Of a stretch of DNA of 58,153 bases, positions 51,750-58,153 are shown in pieces. Under the pieces are notes generated by a model. That model was not told the origin of the DNA, did not search any database, and was given only the letters and a program-made list of their open reading frames with translations. This DNA comes from Saccharofermentans sp. GTDB taxonomy: Bacteria > Bacillota > Clostridia > Saccharofermentanales > Saccharofermentanaceae. A program made the position numbers and the translations under genes. The stretch's first letter is position 1. The number at the start of each line of letters is the position of its first letter. The DNA is taken from the NCBI GenBank assembly GCA_024692235.1, contig JAILMW010000023.1, forward strand, positions 1-58,153, in the 5' to 3' direction.

Positions 51750-52604
51750 TCATTCCGACTTCTCTGATACCGCAAGCAGGTGTCCCGACAGACCTATTAT
51801 CTCTTCGTGCTCATCTATGAGCCTTACCGTATTCATGAGAGCTTCTCTCGTGGTCTCATCCTCCCACACCGAATCAAGGTCGGGAACGAGCCACGCACCT
51901 CCCATTATCCCGTGTACGCGTGTGGAAGAGAATCCGCCTTCCATAAGTTCCTCTCTAAGCTTGGCCGCCGTATGGAAATGAGCGCTTGCGATCCCCGCGT
52001 AGTTCTTATTATCGGGGTTTATATGGCACCCGTCCTTAAGTTCCCTTTCGACCATACGAAGAAAACAGTCTTCTTCAAGCCTTCTTCTTCCTCCCTCCGT
52101 GAAAGGCTCATATATCGTTATGTTGTGAAGAAGTACCGAGAATGGCGTAAGCGCCGCGCAGTAAAGTTTCCCTCCCGTCTTAAGTACACGGGAACTTTCG
52201 CGTATCGCACGAAGCCTTTCGCCATAGTCCGTGATGTGATAGACAGGTCCCATCAGGAGTACCGCATCAGCGCTGTTATCTTCTCTTGGCACCTCTCTTG
52301 CATCCGCTACTTCACTTGAAGCGAGAGAACATCCCGGATATTCCTCTCTTAGCATACTGCTCATGGCGATATTCTTCTCTGACAGGTCAAAAAGATGAAC
52401 TTCATATCCTAATGAAGCAAGCCACCAGGAGTATTCCCCATAGGCTCCTCCTATGTCATATATCACCGCAGGAGGCTTGGGGAGAGTCTTTATAAGGATC
52501 TCCTTAGTCCTTGCTAATTCTATCCTGCCGATACCGTTCCTTAATCTTCCGAATTCCGCTCCGGCTTCGTAAAATGCCAGAGCACCTTTGTCTATAGCCT
52601 TCAT
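51750..52604 (-). CDS. SAM-dependent methyltransferase (class I)
   Basis: 284 residues: motif I VIYDIGGAYGEYSWWLA, VHLFDLSEKN, and DAVLLMGPVYHITDYGERL, as in small-molecule methyltransferases. AAAGGAG precedes the ATG. Substrate unknown; no box is near. A terminator and a 23-codon peptide unit lie upstream on the same strand. Confidence 0.88.
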   Translation of the reverse strand: MKAIDKGALAFYEAGAEFGRLRNGIGRIELARTKEILIKTLPKPPAVIYDIGGAYGEYSWWLASLGYEVHLFDLSEKNIAMSSMLREEYPGCSLASSEVADAREVPREDNSADAVLLMGPVYHITDYGERLRAIRESSRVLKTGGKLYCAALTPFSVLLHNITIYEPFTEGGRRRLEEDCFLRMVERELKDGCHINPDNKNYAGIASAHFHTAAKLREELMEGGFSSTRVHGIMGGAWLVPDLDSVWEDETTREALMNTVRLIDEHEEIIGLSGHLLAVSEKSE

Positions 52605-52702
52605 AGTATTCTCCTTTATTCAATATATACTGCTGCTGATCTGATTCTTCCGTCCTCTGTCCTTGTTGCTCTGACATCTTAAGATCCTCCTTTCTCATGC
52701 AA

Positions 52703-52742
52703 TATAAAACGGCCGGCAGCTTCTTGGGGCTTACCGACCGTC
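52703..52742 (-). terminator. Terminator of the small peptide unit
   Basis: On the minus strand a GC-rich stem (ACGGTCGG with CCGGCCGT, including one G-T pair, extended by GC pairs near the loop) is followed by TTTTATATT. It lies 32 bp after the stop of the 23-codon ORF. Confidence 0.75.
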
Positions 52743-52773
52743 TTGTTATCGAATCTGTTTTTACGCGATAAAC

Positions 52774-52845
52774 TTAAGCCTGATGCCCTCCCGTGACAAC
52801 GGCCTGCTGCTGGTTCATCTTAAATACGTTATAAGACTTAAGCAT
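52774..52845 (-). CDS. Possible 23-residue peptide in its own transcription unit
   Basis: A short ORF beginning MLKSYNVFK and ending TGGHQA, rich in Gln/Asn/Gly, with no membrane helix. AAAGG lies 10 bases before the ATG, a rather long spacing. It sits between a near-consensus promoter (52875-52904) and a terminator (52703-52742), giving a transcript of about 165 nt with no other ORF. It could be a small protein gene or a small RNA that happens to contain an ORF. No family recognised. Confidence 0.5.
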   Translation of the reverse strand: MLKSYNVFKMNQQQAVVTGGHQA

Positions 52846-52874
52846 AGTTATCGCGCCTTTCGTAGTTTTTACGG

Positions 52875-52904
52875 ATTATATGGCATCTTCCGCGGATGTG
52901 TCAA
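52875..52904 (-). promoter_or_regulatory. Near-consensus promoter of small peptide unit
   Basis: Minus strand: -35 TTGACA (plus 52899-52904), 18-bp spacer, -10 TATAAT (plus 52875-52880). No metal box is present. It points into the 52703-52868 interval only, because a terminator follows. Confidence 0.78.
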
Positions 52905-52908
52905 CACT

Positions 52909-53283
52909 TTAGATCACGTGTGCAATCCTTACGTGAGATCCGAAAGGCATCAGCGACAGTCCTGCGAGCTTAAAGAACTGTATGCCGAAAGGAACACCTA
53001 CGATGGTCACGCAGAGCACGGCACCGATAGCAAGCTCCGTAAGAGCCGTCTCCCAGCCTACCAGCAAGATCCAAAGGATATTACCCAACACCGAAGTCGG
53101 ACCGGAGGTCACCGTAAGCTCCTTTCCGAAAGGCATCGCACAAAGGTCTGCCAGCTTAAAACACTGTATACCGAAAGGAATGCCTACGATGGTGATACAA
53201 AGAAGTATTCCCAGCACCACATACTCTAACCAGCAGATAAATCCGCCAAAGATGAACCATAAAAGATTAGCTATTATCCTCAT
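52909..53283 (-). CDS. YccF domain membrane protein
   Basis: 124 residues with two repeated halves, each with a helix pair ending in a YccF motif: GIPFGIQCFKLADLCAMPFGKEL and GVPFGIQFFKLAGLSLMPFG. It is an inner-membrane protein family of unknown function. ATG 53283 follows AAGGAGG; a longer reading to 53436 would overlap the AraC gene and lacks a ribosome site. Confidence 0.92.
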   Translation of the reverse strand: MRIIANLLWFIFGGFICWLEYVVLGILLCITIVGIPFGIQCFKLADLCAMPFGKELTVTSGPTSVLGNILWILLVGWETALTELAIGAVLCVTIVGVPFGIQFFKLAGLSLMPFGSHVRIAHVI

Positions 53284-53411
53284 GTTTATATCCTCCTTAT
53301 CCGACTTTATTATACAGCCGCTAAGGAGGATAAACATTAAGAACAGATTAATTCGTAAGATCAGATTCAAACGTGTTGTCATCAGTGTAGTGATATCGAT
53401 CTTTATAGTTA

Positions 53412-54302
53412 TTATTTCTTCTGTATCGGGATCCACAGCTCGCAGAATACGTCAGGGCGTGTACCGTCGAAGTAGAGCTCGTAGTCCGTTGCTTCAGACG
53501 CCTCGTAGCCCATCTGAGGCAGGAACTCCTTATAGAACTTAACCCAGGTCTTTGCGATACAGTCGCCGTCTTCTCCGACACAGTCAAAGACCACATATGT
53601 CCCCGGAGCGACATCCCAGATGCGGAAGCCCTTCTTCTCAAGATCCTCCTGATCGAACTTAGAGGTGTCCTCGTCGATGATGATGCCGATACCATACTCG
53701 AAGGTATCCTTACCTTCTGTCGTAGGGCTGCAAAGGCCGTAGAGATCACGCTTCCCGTCTTCCCTGAGCATCCAGATCGGAGAGAGCATCCGGTTGCTGT
53801 TGACCTCGCCCCAGAAGTCGGCTACGTCGTGGTTGGCTTCGTCGTTGATGATCCCGTTACTGAACTCTCTTACAAGTGCGATAAACTTCTTTTCTTCTGT
53901 TTGAACGATACGATAATTCATAGTCTTACCACCTTTCACGGATAATGTGACAGTAAGAGGATTAAAGAGCACAAGTCTGCCTGCTTCTTCTCTGGCCGTT
54001 CTCGGTGCGACCCCGTGGAATCTGGTGAAAGCCTTAGTAAAGCTCTCCGGAGTCTCATAGCCGTACTTTAGTGCCAGATCCGTGATCTTCGCATCGGTCT
54101 CCACGAGTTCCTTTCCCGCCAGAGACAAGCGGCGGTTACGGATATACGCATTGGCAGTTAAGCCCGTCACGAAGCTGAAAGCCCTGTGAAATTCGTAGCT
54201 CGACGTGTGCACCTGCCTTGCTACGTCTTCATAGTTGATCTCCTCGAGAAGATGCTCTTCCATATACGTGATGGCCTTTTGCAATGCTTCGATCCATTCC
54301 AT
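53412..54302 (-). CDS. AraC regulator with GyrI-like effector-binding domain
   Basis: 296 residues: N-terminal AraC domain (about 1-110; EEINYEDVARQVHTSSYEFHRAF and ITDLALKYGYETPESFTKAF) followed by a GyrI-like/effector-binding domain (about 128-296) ending DGTRPDVFCELWIPI. This is the SoxS/Rob-like arrangement with the DNA-binding domain first. Ligand and targets unknown. It is upstream of yccF on the same strand, 128 bp away. Confidence 0.92.
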   Translation of the reverse strand: MEWIEALQKAITYMEEHLLEEINYEDVARQVHTSSYEFHRAFSFVTGLTANAYIRNRRLSLAGKELVETDAKITDLALKYGYETPESFTKAFTRFHGVAPRTAREEAGRLVLFNPLTVTLSVKGGKTMNYRIVQTEEKKFIALVREFSNGIINDEANHDVADFWGEVNSNRMLSPIWMLREDGKRDLYGLCSPTTEGKDTFEYGIGIIIDEDTSKFDQEDLEKKGFRIWDVAPGTYVVFDCVGEDGDCIAKTWVKFYKEFLPQMGYEASEATDYELYFDGTRPDVFCELWIPIQKK

Positions 54303-54416
54303 GCTTTCATCCTCCTGCTTACACGTACATTATGAACGTGATCCGTATCAGGTACATTTCCCCGTTTGCGAAGATCTGTCAGGTAACACTTATTATCCGA
54401 TCATCTCCGGGGTATC

Positions 54417-55670
54417 TTAGCCGATCAGCCCGTTTGCCTCGCAAGTTCCGTCAGCATTTACGGACACAGAATATGCGTGATCTGTGAACATACCGTCAAG
54501 ACCGACCATGACCGAACCGGATCCGTCGGGATCAAGTGTCAGATTCCGGATACTCAGCCTTTTGATGAATTCCTCTTTTGTAAGAGTCACATTGCCTTCA
54601 TCTCCTTCTTCCCAGGTCTCGATCATGCCGTTCTCTTCTATCTGTCTATTTACCATGGCACCATATACTTTGGCTTCAAATGACTTTTTGTCTTCGAGGA
54701 TCTTCATCAGATGATCCGTAGCCAGAGCCGCTGACTTCGGGTTATCGCTGTCGCATATGAGAGTCACATATACTTCGGTATTATCATCAGAGGGATCCCA
54801 GAGGATCAAACTCGTAGCCTCACCATGATCCACATCAAAATCACCAATGCCGTCTATATGCCACTTTCCCGGTGTGAGTGCCTGTACTTTCAGGCTAGTC
54901 AGTTCATCGTCCCGAATATCCGTATCCAGCAGTTTATCGAGGACATAGAAACCCTCCATCCCCGGTGCAGTACGTTTCCTTGCTGTGATCCTTATGCTGC
55001 TTCCGGCCTTGATCTTCAGGTTCCGGTTGCCGCTGAAATCTCTCTCATCATACGGTATCTCTAATTGTCCTTCGATCATACGGGCCTTGTCGGAATCGGC
55101 AAAACGGGCTGAATTAAAAGGCCTTATATATCTATTGATCGAATAAGGGTTAAGAAATGTCCGTTCGCTGACATCGATATCTGCACTCATCTGAACAGTC
55201 ATTTCGCATGCTTTTTCTTCGGTATTTGAGAAGTATATATCAAGTGCATTCTTATATACCGTATCATCATGTATCAGATAAACATTTTCCTCGAGAACTT
55301 CCTCAAGAAAATAGTATACGACACCCGGCCTGACATAAAAGCGTCCGGGCCTTACACGCAGGCGATACAGGATTATTTTATCAGACTTAAACTCCGGCTT
55401 ATAAGGATAACCGAATAAGCTCTTCTTACAGAACCAGAAGATCTTTCCGCACGGTCCCCAGGGCCTTTCCGGATCCGCAAGCCACGGCATGTTGTAATCT
55501 ATGTTGGCGAGCGATTCCTTCCCGAATTTCGGAAAGGGTCTATCGCCCTTTTTCCAGCTATAGCGAACCCTCACGATTATTTCCGTTGACTCATCTTCAA
55601 ACTGAGCTATGAACTCTTCCTTGGATATTGAATTATTATCTGTAAACTTTCTTTCCGAATCAGTTGTCAT
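54417..55670 (-). CDS. Hypothetical protein with a DUF2262-like C-terminus
   Basis: 417 residues, soluble, no signal peptide. The N-terminal third has many aromatic residues (DPERPWGPCGKIFWFCKKSLFG). The last 60 residues (EFIKRLSIRNLTLDPDG, ending SVSVNADGTCEANGLIG) resemble the end of DUF2262 proteins, tentatively. Function unknown. The 80-bp gap to the flavodoxin gene on its 5' side shows no clear promoter. Confidence 0.6.
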   Translation of the reverse strand: MTTDSERKFTDNNSISKEEFIAQFEDESTEIIVRVRYSWKKGDRPFPKFGKESLANIDYNMPWLADPERPWGPCGKIFWFCKKSLFGYPYKPEFKSDKIILYRLRVRPGRFYVRPGVVYYFLEEVLEENVYLIHDDTVYKNALDIYFSNTEEKACEMTVQMSADIDVSERTFLNPYSINRYIRPFNSARFADSDKARMIEGQLEIPYDERDFSGNRNLKIKAGSSIRITARKRTAPGMEGFYVLDKLLDTDIRDDELTSLKVQALTPGKWHIDGIGDFDVDHGEATSLILWDPSDDNTEVYVTLICDSDNPKSAALATDHLMKILEDKKSFEAKVYGAMVNRQIEENGMIETWEEGDEGNVTLTKEEFIKRLSIRNLTLDPDGSGSVMVGLDGMFTDHAYSVSVNADGTCEANGLIG

Positions 55671-55751
55671 TCGCCAAATTCCTGCTCTTTATCCTCAATG
55701 CTATTTATCGGTTTGTCCTTGCATGTTTTCAACGGCTTCATCCACTGTCAC

Positions 55752-56228
55752 TCAGATGAATTCTCTTGCCCAATCGCCAAGGCTCGACTGCGATGCATCA
55801 GCAGGGAAGCGCTTACCTTTAACTACCTGTGCATCCGGAGCAAGTGCCTGAAGGTTCTTATAGGAATCTGCTATATCGGATGATCCTGATGTCGCAAAAG
55901 GAACAACTTTCTTACCGGAGAGATCATATGCTTCCATAAAAGTATCGATAATGGAAGGCTCCCTGTACCACCACACGGGAAAACCTACAAATACGGTATC
56001 GTACTGTGACATGTCGTCAACTTTTGTTCCGATAGCAGGTCTGCATGATCTGTCCTCCATCTCAACAGTACTTCTGGACTTCTTATCCATCCAGTTAAGA
56101 TCAGCATCTGTGTATGGAACTTCAGGAGCGATCTCATAAAGATCTGCTCCGATCGCATTCGCGAGATTGCCTGCAACTTTTGCGGTTACTCCACTTGCCG
56201 AGAAATAAGCTACCAATACTTTTGCCAT
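55752..56228 (-). CDS. Flavodoxin (Flavodoxin_4 type)
   Basis: 158 residues: FMN loop YFSASGVTAKVA, then EIAPEVPYTDADLNW and FVGFPVWWYREPSIIDTF. This group includes flavodoxins linked to quinone, azo or aldehyde reduction. It is transcribed alone; TCCTCC on the plus strand upstream is its ribosome site. No metal box is near, in contrast to the flavodoxin at 22820-23242. Confidence 0.92.
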   Translation of the reverse strand: MAKVLVAYFSASGVTAKVAGNLANAIGADLYEIAPEVPYTDADLNWMDKKSRSTVEMEDRSCRPAIGTKVDDMSQYDTVFVGFPVWWYREPSIIDTFMEAYDLSGKKVVPFATSGSSDIADSYKNLQALAPDAQVVKGKRFPADASQSSLGDWAREFI

Positions 56229-56427
56229 GTTAATGATCCTCCTTTACAAAGGGACTAAGCTTCTGATCTTGTGTTAACTCCCGGATCTTGGTCCCACCTT
56301 ATCAACAAGGATGATTATAACAAATGAAATCATCGTGCACATTAAATAGCATATCTATACTGAGGCTATAATACTAACGGTATAAGAACTCTTTTCGAAT
56401 TGTACCGATAGAGTGTTGTAAAGCATG

Positions 56428-56469
56428 AGTGCTTCCTATACACTTAGGCTGAGCGGATAGGGAGGCACT
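56428..56469 (+). promoter_or_regulatory. Hairpin enclosing the ribosome binding site of 56471
   Basis: Bases 56428-56439 pair with 56457-56469 (12 pairs, one bulged G at 56460): AGTGC/GCACT, then TTCC/GGAG, then TAT/ATA. The right arm contains the ribosome site GGAGG (56461-56465), fully paired, and the start codon follows 1 base after the stem. Translation should depend on opening of this structure. Confidence 0.6.
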
Positions 56470-56470
56470 T

Positions 56471-56947
56471 ATGAAAGGTAAGTTTAAATGGTTGTTATTA
56501 TCAGCTGTATCGATAGCGTTGTTGATCATGTGCAACATAGGAGATCAGTCCGAGATAGTACTGAAGCCCGATGTATATATCCAAAGGGCGTATGCATGCA
56601 ACTACAACGGCGACAGATATAACGGCTTTGTGGATGCGAGGGATGCGAGAGCGATTGATGATAGTAGCGAGATGAATGAAATACCGAAGTTGCCTGTCAA
56701 AAAGATCGTGAAGCTGATGAATGTTACTTCAACTGATTGCACTCTCATCTTTACGATAGGAGATGACCAACCGTATTGCGTAGACCACTTTCCTCTGAAA
56801 AACCTTGATACCAAGTCCTTACTGCCGCAGCCATACAATAATATAATCGCTGTTTCAGCCTTTATATTGTTCATATTCTCCGTAGTAATGCTTGCGATCA
56901 AATCTATCCAAAAAGAAACAAAAGATGAAGAAAGGACCGACGGATAA
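56471..56947 (+). CDS. Hypothetical membrane-anchored protein
   Basis: 158 residues: an N-terminal helix (about 7-22) that may be a signal anchor with a Cys at 21, an extracellular domain of about 90 residues, and a C-terminal helix (about 122-143) followed by a charged tail. No family recognised. Its ribosome site is buried in a hairpin (56428-56469). It stands alone between flavodoxin and LysR genes. Confidence 0.6.
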   Translation: MKGKFKWLLLSAVSIALLIMCNIGDQSEIVLKPDVYIQRAYACNYNGDRYNGFVDARDARAIDDSSEMNEIPKLPVKKIVKLMNVTSTDCTLIFTIGDDQPYCVDHFPLKNLDTKSLLPQPYNNIIAVSAFILFIFSVVMLAIKSIQKETKDEERTDG

Positions 56948-57054
56948 CATAAAAGAAATCTCAACAACTTTTCCGCGCAGTCCATCTATACGTGCCTCTC
57001 AGGAAGTTCTGAACGGACAGATTTATTCCTGATTATCTCAACCAATACCGAACA

Positions 57055-57942
57055 CTAAAGCGGGAATGCAACTGCTTCAGTGTAAAGCTTTTGAAGCGTC
57101 TTTACAAAACTATCCAAGCTCGTTCTGTTATCTGTTTTGTGCGTGCAAAGCACGAGGTGAAAACATTCCTCACACTCAAACGGTATCCAGGCAAACTGAC
57201 CGCTGTGATCGTTAAGGAATCCGGGTGCAAGGCATATACCTTTCCCCGCAGCCACATTAGTCAGAGTACTGTCGTGGTCCGGACTGTTGAAATAGCTTAT
57301 CCTGCCAGAAGCAATAAGTCGTTGCTGGACAGCTCTTAATGCATCCGGAGAACCGCCTCCGACCATCAGTGTCCTGCCGTAGATATCTTCTTCCGTAATA
57401 GTATTCTTAGCCGCAAGCGAATCGTTTTTGTCTGTTATCAGATAGATACGCGAATCAAACAACTTGTGGACATTTATTCCCGGAATATGCTTCGTCTGTT
57501 CCGTAAGCGCCAGGAAGATATCGGCATCGTTTTTAAGGAAGGCCTCAAGGCCGTGACCGTAATTGAACATCGGTGTGATCTGTACACCCGGCTGCTGCTT
57601 TTCGAATATGCGTATTGCTTCAGGAAGGAAATACAAAGCCTGGCGGACAGACATTACGATGGAAATGTTGTCATTATATTTGGCGCTGAAGTTCTGTCCC
57701 TGTTCGATCGCACGCTTCATCTCTTCGCGCATGCCTGTCAGATATGATACGAACTGCTCTCCCGCAGGAGTAAGAGATGCACCTTTGCCGTTCCTCTCAA
57801 AAATAGAGAAACCTACCTCTTCCTCCAATAACCTGATCTGATATGAGAACGTGGGCTGGCTCACGAACATATTCTCAGCGCCTCTGCTGAAGTTCTGTGT
57901 CCTGGCAAGTTCTATGCAGTAATCTATCTGTTTTGTGTTCAT
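57055..57942 (-). CDS. LysR family regulator
   Basis: 295 residues: N-terminal winged helix-turn-helix (NFSRGAENMFVSQPTFSYQIRLLEEEVG) and a LysR substrate-binding domain (ISIVMSVRQALYFLPEAIRIF to the C-terminus). It is divergent from the flavodoxin-like gene at 58058, which is its probable target. The 115-bp gap contains two GGATAT repeats (near 57974 and 57995) that could be part of its site. Confidence 0.93.
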   Translation of the reverse strand: MNTKQIDYCIELARTQNFSRGAENMFVSQPTFSYQIRLLEEEVGFSIFERNGKGASLTPAGEQFVSYLTGMREEMKRAIEQGQNFSAKYNDNISIVMSVRQALYFLPEAIRIFEKQQPGVQITPMFNYGHGLEAFLKNDADIFLALTEQTKHIPGINVHKLFDSRIYLITDKNDSLAAKNTITEEDIYGRTLMVGGGSPDALRAVQQRLIASGRISYFNSPDHDSTLTNVAAGKGICLAPGFLNDHSGQFAWIPFECEECFHLVLCTHKTDNRTSLDSFVKTLQKLYTEAVAFPL

Positions 57943-58057
57943 GGCTGCTCCATTAGTTATTTAATTTTTAAATCGGATATCCAGTCTTTCTATTGGATAT
58001 TTTATCGGTCTGCTGTGAGAATGTAAACATAGAAAACAGAATACGGAGGCAGTATAT

Positions 58058-58153
58058 ATGGCTAAGACTTTGATAGCATTCTTTTCGAGAGCTGATGAGA
58101 ATTACTTTGGCGGAGCGATGAGATATGTAAAGGTTGGTAACACCGAGATCGTG
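58058..58153 (+). CDS. Flavodoxin-like protein, N-terminal part (cut by window edge)
   Basis: 32 residues are visible: MAKTLIAFFSRADENYFGGA then YVKVGNTEIV, the opening of a Flavodoxin_4-type protein. The ATG at 58058 follows ACGGAGG by 9 bases. Divergent from the LysR gene, it is likely under its control. Confidence 0.75.
   Translation, partial: MAKTLIAFFSRADENYFGGAMRYVKVGNTEIV

Noticed and set aside
52504..52677. Small ORF with a strong GAAAGGAGG site starting at 52677
   Set aside because: It runs about 100 bp out of frame into the methyltransferase gene and has low-complexity Gln/Arg content; no independent terminator or homology is visible. The ribosome site is real, so a short leader peptide cannot be excluded.

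Overview
The window looks like chromosomal DNA of a Gram-positive anaerobe of the class Clostridia. The grounds are AAGGAGG-type ribosome binding sites, TTG/GTG starts, a SUF operon of the sufCBDSU type with SufU, a PyrK-PyrD (type 1B) dihydroorotate dehydrogenase, ECF transporters, DUF3793 with flavodoxin, and two Feo systems. The genus cannot be fixed from this sequence. No rRNA, tRNA, CRISPR array, insertion sequence or phage gene was seen.

The whole stretch reads as one large metal (most likely iron) homeostasis region. A 16-bp palindrome, RTTAGC-N4-GCTAAY, occurs about 20 times, almost always in gaps between genes. Many copies lie between the -35 and -10 of a recognisable promoter or directly after its -10, as repressor operators do. 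A small DtxR-family regulator (2351-2725) carries DtxR/IdeR-type (iron-type) metal ligands and is the natural candidate to bind these boxes.

Layout. 1-2725: feoA-feoA-feoB (feoB cut by the window edge), divergent from a ZIP transporter and the DtxR-like regulator. 2759-10234: ECF transporter (fused double ATPase, EcfT, Trep_Strep-type S component), an IrtAB-like pair of ABC transporters and a YbtA/PchR-like AraC regulator, probably a siderophore or heme-like uptake locus. 10380-12054: pyrK-pyrD. 12143-15480: MacB/FtsX-type ABC transporter. 15679-17770: xylA and gpmA behind one box. 17849-22676: sufCBDSU. 22820-23820: flavodoxin and DUF3793. 23973-24136: a predicted box-controlled small RNA with three CU-rich loops. 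24159-28175: a second MacB/FtsX-type ABC transporter with an AraC regulator. 28270-41173: a mosaic of alpha/beta hydrolases, methyltransferases, two related membrane proteins, an FAH-family and an ATC-hydrolase-family enzyme, four TetR regulators and a MntP-ZIP fusion. 41210-44225: second Feo operon (HMA protein, feoA, feoB, feoC-like). 44310-48524: second heterodimeric ABC pair with its TetR regulator. 48636-50149: enolase behind a box-controlled promoter. 50239-58153: ordinary accessory genes (a broken diguanylate cyclase, a methyltransferase, a 23-codon peptide unit, YccF, AraC/GyrI, two flavodoxins, LysR).

Taken together the genes fit an iron-sparing response: ferrous uptake (Feo), chelate uptake (ECF plus ABC pair), Mn/Zn/Fe transporters (ZIP, MntP-ZIP), replacement of ferredoxin by flavodoxin, Fe-S assembly by SUF, and a small RNA that could shut down iron-using mRNAs as FsrA or IsrR do in other Firmicutes. 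Less expected is that phosphoglycerate mutase (gpmA, probably with xylA) and enolase sit behind the same operator. Two genes appear frameshifted (38263-39014 and 50663-51639).
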